A DNA stretch of 64,000 nt from Deferribacteres bacterium (GTDB taxonomy: Bacteria; Zhuqueibacterota; Zhuqueibacteria; Zhuqueibacterales; Geothermadaptataceae). Below, in pieces: positions 42,261 to 51,326 of this stretch; position 1 is the stretch's first letter, and each line of letters starts with the position of its first letter. Below the pieces are notes generated by a model that had not been told where the DNA came from, did not search any database, and worked only from the letters and a program-made list of their open reading frames with translations. A program made the position numbers and the translations under genes. Where the stretch lies: positions 62,001 to 126,000 of the forward strand of contig JACKDF010000010.1 of the NCBI GenBank assembly GCA_020633655.1. Direction: 5' to 3'.

Positions 42261-44540
42261 TTAAAACGCGTATTTCACATACAAATAGACGCTACGCCCC
42301 GGTTCGTATAAATAGTTCCCAACCATATCCGTGTATTGCAAGCGCCTGTTGAGGTGTTCCCGGTACCAGGTGTTAAAAATATTTTCAACACCAGCTATTA
42401 CAGAAACATTCTTCACCACTTTATAGCCTGCCGAAAAATCCCAAACATTGAATCCCGGTGTTGCCGTTTCTTTGAAGGATTCCGAAACACGATCTTGCTC
42501 GGTAACGATTCTTCCACTCACTCGAACAAAATTTTCCGGTGTATTTTTGAAGTTATATTTAACGTGAATTTTATACTCAAGGGGTGGAATTTCCATCAGA
42601 GGCTCGTTGGTTGTGATGTTTTCACCGTGCGTATAAGCAAGTGAATTGCTTAACAATAAGTTCGCAAATACAGAATAATTAAGCTGTAATTCTCCACCTT
42701 TGCGAACGGCTTCATCGATATTGATAAAACGTTTCACACCTGGCACTGTTTTCATGATTGGCGGAAGCGAATCGTCGAATTCAGCGGAAATGTAATTGTG
42801 CATTGTACTGTAAAAGAGGGTTGCGCTCAGAAAATACTGCTTTGCCTGTGTTGCAAAGGTCAGGTCAATCTGCCGGTTCTGTTCCGGCTGAAGTTCTGGA
42901 TTGCCCAGGTATTCGTAACCATCATTGCCAATATTAAATCGATTGATGTACAATTCCTTAATTGCTGGCGACCGGACTCCCTGACCTATTTTAAGCGCCA
43001 GCGACGAATTTCCAAAAATATATTCCACACCGGTATGTGCACTCATGTTCCCGAAGTCGACTTCCGCTTTTCCCGCAGGATAAAACGTCAAAAAAATGTC
43101 ATCGAATTCATTGCCGTTGTACTTATCCATATCGTAACGTAAACCCGCAGAAAATAAGGTGGAGGAACCGATTGTTTTTTTCGCCTCACCAAAGAGTCCT
43201 GTGTGAATTTGATCAGCATCCGGCCATATTTTTTCTTTAAACACCTTGCCTGCCATCAGCGTGCCTTCAATTCCTGTGCGTGTACGCAATCCGTTCATGG
43301 TCAGCGAATAAAACTCAGAACCGAGAAAAAGTTTGTCCAGCGCCATGGTTTGAAATTGCATCTCAAGGCGGGCGCCTACTGTCCCCGTTTCGGAATCGGC
43401 AACGCTGTCCATAGTTCTTTCGGAGCGTTCAAGGTTCGTCATCACGTGTTCGACATTGGTCTGATAAACTTTCGCGTGCAGGCTGGAAAAACGTGCTGCA
43501 CTCCGTGACAGCAAATAATCAACCGCAAGTATGTGGGTATTTGTTTTTTGCGCGTCCATGGGAAGAGCCGGGTAATCGACATCTTTGTGCCGTGATTCAC
43601 GAGCGGAAAATTGCAGCCGTTGGTTTGCCGTGAAGTTGTAACCGGATTTGAAGGAAAAATCCCTGGCATCATAGTGTGCCGGAACAACCGTACCTTTGGC
43701 ATCTTCGTAATCGGAAAACTGTTTCGCACCAGCATTGAAGTAGAAATTCAGTTTTTCGTTGCCGCCGTTTAACGTAAACCTGGATTTTTTTCCTTCGGAG
43801 ATCGTTTCATAGCCGCCATCGAAGGACGAATGAATTTGCATGTGACTGTAATTTTCCGGTTTTTGCATAACCATATTCACCAAACCGGACATGTTGGGCC
43901 CGAAACGAACGGTGTATGGACCGTTAATCACCTCAATTTTTGCCAGATCTTCCGATTGCATATGCGCCGTTGCAGGATCCATACGATTGGGACAGCCACC
44001 GACTACTTTTATACCGTTATCCACTTGCAAATTCAGCTGTTCGCCCGTCGTGCCGCGGATAACAGGATCACAACAGAAAGCCCCCTTTTTGATGGCGCTG
44101 GTTCCCGGAATTTCACGGAAGAAGTCGCCGACATCATCCGGTGTGTTTACGGCAAGTGTTGCTGAATTTATTTGCACACCGAGCCCTATTTCACCCCGGT
44201 CTGCTTCAACAATTATTTCTTCAGCCGGTCGCAAAACAGCCTGCGTTAAGGCGAAATTTAATGCCAGGGTTGTTCCCTCGAGTTGAACATCCATTTCAAC
44301 TGTTTTATACCCGATATGGCTCACTCTGATTTTATAGCGCCCGGGAACAAGTATGCTCAGTTTAAATTCTCCATTTTCATTGGTAGCCATCCCCTTTTGC
44401 ATATCGGCAAGCAAAATATTGACACCGGCAAGAGGCGCACCAGTCGCCTTGTCCGTGACGATGCCAGTGATACTGGTTTCCTGGGCAAATAAAAGTGGTC
44501 CCAGTGTAAAATAAAGCAAAAGAAGTTTTCTAAGTGTCAT
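42261..44540 (-). CDS. TonB-dependent receptor, OprC/NosA-like (putative copper receptor)
   Basis: A 759-residue outer-membrane gate. Signal peptide (1-19) and a carboxypeptidase-like beta-sandwich (about 22-100, ITGIVTDKATGAPLAGVNILL) precede the plug. The plug has GAFCCDPVIRG (C156, C157) and GGCPNRMDPATAH (C183), which match the CxxxMxxx and PNRMDP features that I know from the copper receptors OprC and NosA. The C-terminus shows the barrel end VYLYVKYAF with a final Phe. Uptake of copper or a copper complex is therefore inferred. The Cys-rich exported protein gene lies 282 bases upstream on the same strand. A pair of hairpins follows the gene. Confidence 0.8.
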   Translation of the reverse strand: MTLRKLLLLYFTLGPLLFAQETSITGIVTDKATGAPLAGVNILLADMQKGMATNENGEFKLSILVPGRYKIRVSHIGYKTVEMDVQLEGTTLALNFALTQAVLRPAEEIIVEADRGEIGLGVQINSATLAVNTPDDVGDFFREIPGTSAIKKGAFCCDPVIRGTTGEQLNLQVDNGIKVVGGCPNRMDPATAHMQSEDLAKIEVINGPYTVRFGPNMSGLVNMVMQKPENYSHMQIHSSFDGGYETISEGKKSRFTLNGGNEKLNFYFNAGAKQFSDYEDAKGTVVPAHYDARDFSFKSGYNFTANQRLQFSARESRHKDVDYPALPMDAQKTNTHILAVDYLLSRSAARFSSLHAKVYQTNVEHVMTNLERSERTMDSVADSETGTVGARLEMQFQTMALDKLFLGSEFYSLTMNGLRTRTGIEGTLMAGKVFKEKIWPDADQIHTGLFGEAKKTIGSSTLFSAGLRYDMDKYNGNEFDDIFLTFYPAGKAEVDFGNMSAHTGVEYIFGNSSLALKIGQGVRSPAIKELYINRFNIGNDGYEYLGNPELQPEQNRQIDLTFATQAKQYFLSATLFYSTMHNYISAEFDDSLPPIMKTVPGVKRFINIDEAVRKGGELQLNYSVFANLLLSNSLAYTHGENITTNEPLMEIPPLEYKIHVKYNFKNTPENFVRVSGRIVTEQDRVSESFKETATPGFNVWDFSAGYKVVKNVSVIAGVENIFNTWYREHLNRRLQYTDMVGNYLYEPGRSVYLYVKYAF

Positions 44541-44822
44541 TATTCATCCGTTTCCTATGTTTTTATAAACAGCTGCATTGTACAGATCGGCCGGGAATAC
44601 ACCCGATCCTACATGGTGAAAAACTACATGTAAGCAGTATGTGCGGAGAGTGTCATTGCAACCTTTTCGAAGCCGCGTTTTTGACAATAGTACCACATAG
44701 CGCATTTCAGGACGAGTACATGCCTTTTTTGCCTGAGAAATCGGAGCGAAAAAACTGCCCTTGGCAAAGACAAGTGTCTGTCCTTAGCTGATTTTGGAAT
44801 TTTGTATCAAAGATTTTGTCGA
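44541..44822. other. leader region between Cys-rich gene and TonB receptor gene
   Basis: No gene is supported here; the one plus-strand frame is a shadow. The direct repeat CTACATGgtgaaaaaCTACATG (about 44610-44630), which includes TACATGTA, is the only motif noticed and might be a regulator site. I found no riboswitch core. Confidence 0.3.
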
Positions 44823-45233
44823 TTAAACGAGTGAAACGGATCGGGGAGGTTTGGGACGGGGTACGGAAAAGTAGTGTTGAATTGCTTCGGGAACGCGATT
44901 TAAGTAGGAAAAATTAGTGGACTGATTTTTTTCATCCTTTTTTTCATGGAGCACAAAGTTGTAAAGATCAATAATAAGCGCGTTTTCTGCGGGACCAGCA
45001 CAGCTGTTGTATTGTGGTCCAATAAAAAGATTGCGCTTCACTTTGCTCGTTTCATCCGGATGGTTGCAGCACGCCGTTGTGCACTGGCAGGTGGAGATAC
45101 CATCGTCACCACAGCAGCAGTAAAATTCATTTTCCGAGTCCGGGTCAGCAAAATGATATTCCATTGCCACATTAAACATGCCTGTGAAATAAATACTAAG
45201 CATGAGCGAGACTGTTTTGCGAAGGATAGTCAT
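44823..45233 (-). CDS. cysteine-rich exported protein, likely metal-related
   Basis: A 136-residue protein with an N-terminal membrane or signal segment (ILRKTVSLMLSIYFTGMFNVAM). Residues about 38-58 hold a dense Cys cluster, YCCCGDDGISTCQCTTACC, followed by NHPDE, with an eighth Cys in YNSCAG. The cluster has the look of a copper- or zinc-binding site. The C-terminus is basic and Pro-rich (RPKPPRSVSL). It lies directly upstream of the OprC/NosA-like receptor on the same strand, which suggests a role in copper binding or sensing. No named family is recognised. Confidence 0.7.
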   Translation of the reverse strand: MTILRKTVSLMLSIYFTGMFNVAMEYHFADPDSENEFYCCCGDDGISTCQCTTACCNHPDETSKVKRNLFIGPQYNSCAGPAENALIIDLYNFVLHEKKDEKNQSTNFSYLNRVPEAIQHYFSVPRPKPPRSVSLV

Positions 45234-45362
45234 GTTGATTCTTTTATCGACTCGTCAGGTATTTTACCTGGTTAAAGTAAAAAAAATTATAGATATTTCT
45301 AACAGGAAATACAAGTGATATATTATTTAAAAATAATCCGTTTCAGTAAGGAAAAATTATCG

Positions 45363-45917
45363 ATGAGAAAACTAAAACTTCAAGTACAAATGACGGTTGA
45401 CGGATATATTGCCGGGCCAAACGGCGAAATGGACTGGACGCTCCGAACCTGGGATAATGATCTCAAAAACTATGTGGGAGCCATCACGCGACCCGTCGAT
45501 TGCATTATCCTGGGGCGTAAACTAGCACAAGGTTTCATACCCTATTGGGCCTCCCACCCTGAAGAAGAAGGTGCAGAGAAGTTCAATCAAATCGGCAAAG
45601 TTGTGTTTACCAAAACGCTTGCGGTCTCAGAATGGGAAAATACGATTTTGGCCAAAGGTAAACTGGTCGACGAAGTCGAAAAACTAAAGGAGCAAGACGG
45701 TGGTGATATCATTGTGTATGGAGGGGCGACTTTTGTGTCTGCACTCATCAAACATCAATTGATTGACGAATTTCATTTATTCATAAATCCTGTTTCGATT
45801 GGTCAGGGCGTGCCGATTTTTGCAGAACTCAGCAAACCACAAAACCTGAATTTGACCAAAGCAACCGCCTTTGAATGTGGAATTGTTGTGCTCAATTACA
45901 CACTCAAATGTGATTAA
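45363..45917 (+). CDS. dihydrofolate reductase-like protein (RibD C-terminal domain family)
   Basis: From the ATG at 45363 (AAGGA upstream at a long spacing; an earlier frame start is discounted) the protein has 184 residues. It shows KLQVQMTVDGYIAGPNGEMDW, RPVDCIILGRKLAQG, GGDIIVYGGATFVSALIKHQLIDE and HLFINPVSIGQGVPIF. These blocks characterise the small YwjB/YyaP-type RibD-C reductases, which bind NADPH. The substrate is unknown; it is not a folate or riboflavin-pathway enzyme by context. A family B repeat follows the gene. Confidence 0.8.
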   Translation: MRKLKLQVQMTVDGYIAGPNGEMDWTLRTWDNDLKNYVGAITRPVDCIILGRKLAQGFIPYWASHPEEEGAEKFNQIGKVVFTKTLAVSEWENTILAKGKLVDEVEKLKEQDGGDIIVYGGATFVSALIKHQLIDEFHLFINPVSIGQGVPIFAELSKPQNLNLTKATAFECGIVVLNYTLKCD

Positions 45918-45948
45918 TTTGGAAAACTTAAGCGTCCTGAAATCTATA

Positions 45949-46091
45949 GAGACTGTTGAAAAACATGCAAATTCGGACCCTGAGCTTGTCGAAGGGCCCG
46001 AATTTGAGCGTGGAACCGGGCGTTTCGACACTTCGACTTTACTCATTGCAGGCAGGCTCAACGTCCGGTTTGTCCCTTTTTCGACAGTCTC
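45949..46091. repeat. family B inverted-repeat element, copy 2
   Basis: Terminal inverted repeats GAGACTGTTGAAAAA and TTTTTCGACAGTCTC (one mismatch) bound 143 bases. Both outer flanks carry ATA, possibly a target duplication. The core GAGCTTGTCGAAGGGCCCGA is itself palindromic. It matches the inverted copy at 28695-28835. Confidence 0.8.
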
Positions 46092-46178
46092 ATAAGCTAT
46101 TCGGTACTGAGCGTAACGGAGTTAAGTGGAGCGATCTCCGCTATGCACCCTTGTGGAGACCTCTGCTTTAACCTCATT

Positions 46179-47561
46179 CTATTTTTCATTCCTGCCCAAA
46201 ACCTGATCAATTCTTTCAATCGTTTTACGCCACGTTGGTTTTATCTCAACGAGTTTTTCGCGTTCCGCCCGCATAAAAGCGAGCACTTCCTCTTTTGTTG
46301 GGCTCGTAATAGCTTTTTTCTGTTGCCAGGTTTCCAGGATGACCAACGCATTGAAGACGGCGTTGCCGTTTTCTCTTGCGCGAATAATGCTTTTCAATTC
46401 GTTATAAACCCTCAAAATCATGCCTTGATCGGTTAACTTTGCAAAAAATTCAGTGGCATTTTTTCGAATTTCCGCTTTTGAATCCCCAATCAAATCGACG
46501 ACCAATTTGATGTTTTCCTGATTTTGAAGGACGACCGGTTGTTGCATGAGATTCAGCGCCCGGGCAACGCCAAGGCGAATCCTGTATTCACCATTATGTT
46601 CCCTGAGTTGTTGCATCAGTGCATCGATGGAATTTTCTCCAAGTCCGGCGAGGGCAACTCGGGCTGAATTTCTTTCAGCAGAATCATCGGTGGTCAATTT
46701 TTCGATATTGCTGGTAATCAATTTGTCGACCTGCTCTGTGCCAGCTTCCGCATCCATCTGAACCGAAATGCCCTGTAATTCCCCGAGCTGCCGGGTTGCC
46801 TCGTCAATTTCAGAAAGAACGAGATTGAGTGAATCACTTTTGAGGAGAGTGCCGCTGCTTAAATCTGTTTTCACATTGGCGCTTTCTTCAAACATGAAAT
46901 TGTAAACGCCAGCAAGGTCCAGCGAGTCCGTCTGGAATTTTTGCAAATGGCCGCGTGCGGATTCCAGGTCCATGTTTCTTACCAGGCTGCTTAAGGCGCC
47001 GAGGGCCAGCAAGCGGCCATTCCACTCATTCAATTCCTGCCCCAGACTCAAAATTTTTCGAAAACTATAAAAGAGTTCCGTATTTCCAGCCCCGTAGTGG
47101 CCGAGATTTTCCAATGCACGAATTGCTGTCTTTTTTACCTTTGCATTTCCGCTGCGTTCAGCGAAGTTCACCCACAATTTTCGTTTTGCGGAATCCGCAC
47201 CAATGTGGGTCAGGATTTCATCGTTATCAGTAAAAAGGGCAATGCGCAGGGGCATCAATTGCCGACGCTCAACGTCCGTCAACTCGCCGGTTTTGCTGAT
47301 ATTGGATTCGGTGATGATATCGAGCAGATCGATCACCATGGCTTCTTTTTCGGTTGGACTGAGATTGAGGTTCTCGAGTTGCTTGAACACTTTGTCGGTA
47401 AATGTTTGCGTTGCACTTTCCCGATCCAGTTTTTGCTTCAGTTCCGCCTGTTGTTGGTTGATGAAAAAGCCACCAACAGCGATGCTGAGCGTGATGAGAA
47501 TATGAAAAATATCGAGTAAATCGCGATCCTTTTTGAACAAGTTCCAGTTCATATTTGGCAT
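46179..47561 (-). CDS. membrane-anchored HEAT-like repeat protein
   Basis: A 460-residue protein with one membrane helix near residues 17-35 (IFHILITLSIAVGGFFINQ). The rest is helical with HEAT-like repeats: KVKKTAIRALENLGHYGAG near 139, SARVALAGLGENSIDALMQQ near 308 and AEIRKNATEFFAKL near 368. Such repeats form protein-docking superhelices. No catalytic motif was found. Topology suggests the repeat domain is on one side of the inner membrane. The neighbours give no function. Confidence 0.65.
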   Translation of the reverse strand: MPNMNWNLFKKDRDLLDIFHILITLSIAVGGFFINQQQAELKQKLDRESATQTFTDKVFKQLENLNLSPTEKEAMVIDLLDIITESNISKTGELTDVERRQLMPLRIALFTDNDEILTHIGADSAKRKLWVNFAERSGNAKVKKTAIRALENLGHYGAGNTELFYSFRKILSLGQELNEWNGRLLALGALSSLVRNMDLESARGHLQKFQTDSLDLAGVYNFMFEESANVKTDLSSGTLLKSDSLNLVLSEIDEATRQLGELQGISVQMDAEAGTEQVDKLITSNIEKLTTDDSAERNSARVALAGLGENSIDALMQQLREHNGEYRIRLGVARALNLMQQPVVLQNQENIKLVVDLIGDSKAEIRKNATEFFAKLTDQGMILRVYNELKSIIRARENGNAVFNALVILETWQQKKAITSPTKEEVLAFMRAEREKLVEIKPTWRKTIERIDQVLGRNEK

Positions 47562-47756
47562 TCTTTCAAATTGGCTATGTGCTTGTTTTTATGCAAAATT
47601 AGAAAAAGAAATTCAATTTACAAGGAAGAAGATGATGATGTTTTTATGGAAGATATACGAATGCAGAAATCATGGTTCTGCTTCATTCAGCAACGTAGCA
47701 GTGAAAAAACTACCGGGGGGGTATGCAATCCGGATGATTCACTTGTTTTCATGTTA

Positions 47757-47909
47757 TTACGATACATTAAAAACATATTTTCCATTTATAACTTCGACAT
47801 TTGGCGGATTTCTATGCATCTCAAAATAATCATATCCCTCTTTGAGATTGTTCCAGAAATCAATCCAAATTGAAGGAGAGTGTTGAGTATGTTTTAATTC
47901 AGTATACAT
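47757..47909 (-). pseudogene. C-terminal fragment of YafK-like L,D-transpeptidase
   Basis: A 50-codon frame (ATG 47909, TAA 47757-47759) ten bases downstream of the DUF6090-like gene. It reads MYTELKHTQHSPSI, then DFWNNLKEGYDYFE, then RNPPNVEVINGKYVFNVS. This resembles the last third of murein L,D-transpeptidases of the YafK type (family FWxNLKEGYDYFE...PPxVxVxNGxYVF). The catalytic part is absent and a TGA sits four codons upstream of the ATG. It is either a gene remnant or a small expressed peptide. Confidence 0.5.
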
Positions 47910-47918
47910 AGTAACTGG

Positions 47919-48671
47919 TCAGTGTTTTATTTCTAAATGAATATCTTTTCTTACATTATTTATTTTTTTTTCAATGGCTGCGTAATACTGTAGAATAAAA
48001 AATCTGTTAGATTCTATTCTCGATAAATGGAGCAGAAGCTTGTTTCTTTCGTTTTGATTTATTATGAGAGGTGAGTTAATACCGATTATCATGCCATTAT
48101 TGTCAATTTTAAAATTAGGAGCTAATGCGTTATTGATATCTTTGTAATAATTATCCTGAAATTGCATTTCCGAATATTCTTCTTCAAATTTTCGTAAAAT
48201 ATTGTAGTCATATTCATAGAGGGAGATAATTTCACTTCGTAAAGAGTCGTTTTTAATTAATTCAAGACCTTTGGATTTTAGAGTTTCATAGCCAGCAATA
48301 TTTTGTATAGATATGTAATCTCGAGTGAGATTAAAAAAATGGATCATTACAGAATCCGCTTTGACATTGTTTCCTGCAATAGCTTTTCTAAAATAGGCAC
48401 AAGCGCTAATGCCAGAATTATGTCCGCCAATATTTATTTTTACGTCTTCGATGTCTTTTTCAAGACCATTTTCAATTTCTATAAGAATTTTATTTTCCGT
48501 AATTGAGTCTTTTCTATTTTCATTCCAATTATTCAAAGCAAATGCCGAGATTACTGCAATAAAAATAGATACGAACTCCAATACAAACTTTTCCCAATTA
48601 ACAATTCTCATTTTTTTTCCAATGTCCATACTGATTATTTTTAATTTCGAAAATAGGGGTATATGAATCAC
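47919..48671 (-). CDS. DUF6090-like membrane-anchored protein
   Basis: A 250-residue protein with one membrane helix near 30-46 (FVLEFVSIFIAVISAFALNNW) followed by NWNENRKDSITENKILIEI, the opening seen in DUF6090-type proteins of Bacteroidota. The rest is helical and probably periplasmic (ISIQNIAGYETLKSKGLELI near 117-136). The function is unknown. The GTG at 48671 overlaps the TGA of an upstream decayed frame (GTGA); later Met codons at 48629 and 48611 are alternative starts. The gene is much more AT-rich than its neighbours, suggesting transfer. Confidence 0.65.
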   Translation of the reverse strand: MIHIPLFSKLKIISMDIGKKMRIVNWEKFVLEFVSIFIAVISAFALNNWNENRKDSITENKILIEIENGLEKDIEDVKINIGGHNSGISACAYFRKAIAGNNVKADSVMIHFFNLTRDYISIQNIAGYETLKSKGLELIKNDSLRSEIISLYEYDYNILRKFEEEYSEMQFQDNYYKDINNALAPNFKIDNNGMIIGINSPLIINQNERNKLLLHLSRIESNRFFILQYYAAIEKKINNVRKDIHLEIKH

Positions 48672-48959
48672 TTTGTCTGTTTTGCTGTTGATAGTACAAA
48701 AATATTTGGATTAAACTCGTGCAGAATATTCATCGCTTTATCGTGATCAGAATCCAGAATATAAATTTGTGCATGTTCTAAAAGTTGATCAAGCCCAGGA
48801 AAATGGTCACCTGGGAAGTTTTCCCAAAGCTCAGAGAACTTTGATTATTTCTTCATAACTGCTATCGCTTAACAAATAATTCGATAGCTTTCCCTATAGC
48901 ACCTCAAAATTATAAATATAACTCTGACTTCCAAGCTTGAATTGGAAAGGGAAGGAGAT
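48668..48959 (-). pseudogene. decayed gene fragment, family unknown
   Basis: Reading the minus strand from 48959, a protein-like text appears that is broken by a TAG and then by a frame change near 48844. Its pieces are FQFKLGSQSYIYNFEVL, GKLSNYLLSDSSYEEIIK, then FSELWENFPGDHFPGLDQLL and a last stretch ending NPNIFVLSTAKQTK with TGA at 48668-48670. The last segment has about 55 uninterrupted codons. Composition matches the adjacent DUF6090-like gene. I recognise no family. Confidence 0.45.
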
Positions 48960-49023
48960 TCAATCTGAACACCCTAAAAAGTTGATAAGTGGAAACCCCA
49001 GAATACACAGCATCATTTTTCTA

Positions 49024-49103
49024 AAGGTGCGACACACTTCACGTGTTTTAGGTGAAAGATTGTGAAATCTTACTTTCGCTCAACGCAAAGTGCGTCGCAC
49101 CTT
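49024..49103. repeat. family C inverted-repeat element, copy 3
   Basis: The ends AAGGTGCGACACACTT and AAGTGCGTCGCACCTT are 16-base inverted repeats with one mismatch, 80 bases apart, with an inner AGATTgtgAAATCT hairpin. It lies nine bases from the stop codon of the next minus-strand gene and could double as its terminator. Confidence 0.75.
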
Positions 49104-49111
49104 ATCATGTT

Positions 49112-51307
49112 TTACCGCAAAATCATTACTTTGATCACTTTGTTGATCTTCTCTCCACGCATAACGATGAAATAGACACCGGAACTCAAGAGATTTCCTT
49201 CTTCATCATGACCATCCCAAATGACCGTTTGTTCAGGTAATCCCGGTTGGATTTCGAGGGAACATACTTTTTGTCCGCGAACGTTGAACACGAAAACTTC
49301 GATGTCCGTCTCAGCTGGTTTTTGTACGAGAATATTGACATGATCACTAAATGGATTTGGATAGGCAGAAATATTGAGCAACACTACTCCGTCGGTATTT
49401 TCAACGTCGGTCATACCTCCACCCTCATCGCGAGTCGGATCGCCATTATTCCAATCGGTTTTATCGCCACTGTCTCCGTTGGGATTGTTCGGATCTTCGT
49501 TGTCCTGCGCTTGCTGATTGTTCGGATCCAGCACGATAAAACCGCTGTAGGGCGACAAAATGTTTTGCTCGATACTGAGATTGATGATATCGCCAACCGT
49601 AATGGGATCATAGGGATAGCGCAACAGAGTCCGAATGTGATCCCCATACCATGAGGTGGCTATCGCCTCGGTTCCCGGTGTCACATCGGTTTCTTCGATT
49701 GTGAACTGCTTTACAACCTTATTTTCGCGGGTTTTACCAAAGATTTTCACATCCACTGGAAATTCGCCAGTGAATTTTCCGACCTGCATGATCGGAAAAT
49801 TGAGCGGATAGTAACCTTCATGCAATGCCATCAGGTGAGTGCTGTGGGCATAACCCGCTTGAAAACGCAGCTGCACTTCAACGGTTTCAAAATGACTGAT
49901 GGCTTCATAAAAGAAAGCACTGAGAATAGATTTGATTTCGTTATAACGCAAGAAGAACAGGTTGCCACCCGTGTTGTAGGTCATTCTTCCCCAGAAGCTG
50001 TGCAGTTGGGATTCATAATATCCCTTGTCCGAATTGTAGACCAGATTGCTTTTGTTTTCCAGATCGATTACGTGCAGGCGTGTGCCCGGTTTGAACATGC
50101 CAATAACCTGATCAGCCATGATATCCCGACTTGAGCCGTAAAGTCCAATTTCGTCGGTGTTGGTGAAAAGAAGAATCTCCGCTGTTCCCTGTTTGTTTTT
50201 CAAAAATTGTGCTGCTTTCACAATAATTGGTTGAAAAGTGCTGTAGCCAGGGAAACTGCGCTGCAGCACTTTTGTGAACATTGCATCGATGTTTTCTTCG
50301 CTGCATGCAACCCAGTTTTCCGCCCCCTGCACCAGATTTTCGTAGGCGACGATGACGTTGATGGAGTCTTCTTCGCTCAAAGCTTGCTGCACGGTTTCTT
50401 TAAGATACGAGAGCAGGAATTCACCATCCAGGCCATCAGTATTGTAGCGGTTGAAATCGATCAGTACTAAAATATTGCGCGGCTGCTGAATTTTCGCAAC
50501 CGTTGGCGGATAAACCGCAAGGTGATAGTAGTTCTCCTCATTTTTGCGATAGGTGCTGAAGAAAAACGAATCCTCAACAGGTGAAGGCAGAATGATCTCC
50601 GCAAACTGATCAAATTCTAAAGGCAAAGTCATTTCCCAGCTTGAACGGGCAGGGACATGCGCTTTTTTAAGAACTTCGCACCCGACGACGAGGGGTTCAC
50701 TTGCATTCGTTTCGTATTGATAAACCACGTGCAAAGTATCAATGCCCGGCGATTTTGCTGAAATGAGCTGTGTTGTCGGCAACCAGGCACGTAGTGCACC
50801 GACCGATGGCCGCGCCGGCAAAAGGTACTGTATTTGAAACCGGCGTTTTTCCTGCCTTTTCAGCGGAAAGAGTTTTAATGCATAACTCACCTGGCCGTCC
50901 CGGTTTGCCCAGCCTTGCGTCAGCAACCCGGGATGACGTACTGGCGAGCTGACATCGCTGAACAGTAATTCTGCCGTCCAGCGGTCGAGCATGGTTGCCG
51001 AGAGCAATGAATCATCAAGCCAGATTGCAAAATCATGCAAAATGGCTTCCTCGGGTAGAGAAAACTCCCACAAGAATTCGAGTTCGTTGTAATTTTTGAA
51101 AAACCAGCTCTCGAAATCGTAGGAGACGGTCATGGTCAGGTTCATTTCAATAAAATTTCCCCGCGGGATGATGACCAATTTTGCTGAGTCAACATTGACA
51201 TTGTAGTCTTTCACATCCGGATAATTGGCTTCGTAAACCGAATAAGTTCCGGCCTCTGCCAAAGTTACCCAGAGAAAGAGTGCGATGATTAATTTATAAA
51301 ATTTCAT
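49112..51307 (-). CDS. VIT/VWA-like T9SS-secreted protein, paralogue 1
   Basis: A 731-residue protein with a signal peptide (MKFYKLIIALFLWVTLAEAG). Residues about 40-200 resemble a VIT (inter-alpha-trypsin) domain: LEFLWEFSLPEEAILHDFAIW and the alternating strand pattern before PLKRQEKRRFQIQYLLP. A VWA-like region follows (about 275-450, RNILVLIDFNRYNTD), but the MIDAS DxSxS is not present. An Asn/Asp-Pro-rich linker (PNNQQAQDNEDPNNPNGD) near 605-640 leads to the T9SS domain (AYPNPFSDHVNILV...VFNVRGQKV...SGVYFIVMRG). It is the second of two tandem paralogues. Function unknown. Confidence 0.8.
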   Translation of the reverse strand: MKFYKLIIALFLWVTLAEAGTYSVYEANYPDVKDYNVNVDSAKLVIIPRGNFIEMNLTMTVSYDFESWFFKNYNELEFLWEFSLPEEAILHDFAIWLDDSLLSATMLDRWTAELLFSDVSSPVRHPGLLTQGWANRDGQVSYALKLFPLKRQEKRRFQIQYLLPARPSVGALRAWLPTTQLISAKSPGIDTLHVVYQYETNASEPLVVGCEVLKKAHVPARSSWEMTLPLEFDQFAEIILPSPVEDSFFFSTYRKNEENYYHLAVYPPTVAKIQQPRNILVLIDFNRYNTDGLDGEFLLSYLKETVQQALSEEDSINVIVAYENLVQGAENWVACSEENIDAMFTKVLQRSFPGYSTFQPIIVKAAQFLKNKQGTAEILLFTNTDEIGLYGSSRDIMADQVIGMFKPGTRLHVIDLENKSNLVYNSDKGYYESQLHSFWGRMTYNTGGNLFFLRYNEIKSILSAFFYEAISHFETVEVQLRFQAGYAHSTHLMALHEGYYPLNFPIMQVGKFTGEFPVDVKIFGKTRENKVVKQFTIEETDVTPGTEAIATSWYGDHIRTLLRYPYDPITVGDIINLSIEQNILSPYSGFIVLDPNNQQAQDNEDPNNPNGDSGDKTDWNNGDPTRDEGGGMTDVENTDGVVLLNISAYPNPFSDHVNILVQKPAETDIEVFVFNVRGQKVCSLEIQPGLPEQTVIWDGHDEEGNLLSSGVYFIVMRGEKINKVIKVMILR

Positions 51308-51326
51308 TTTGTTTTCCTCTTAATTG

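Noticed and set aside
42261..44540. SusC-type receptor of a glycan utilisation locus
   Set aside because: No SusD partner is present and the plug motifs match copper receptors better.
44534..44791. 85-codon plus-strand frame in the leader of the copper receptor
   Set aside because: It overlaps the receptor start on the opposite strand, has no ribosome binding site and looks random in composition.
45956..46171. Peptide reading RTLSLSKGPNLSVEPG in the intergenic region, also seen inverted near 28700
   Set aside because: It is a translation of the family B element in both copies and has the look of a well-known spurious product.
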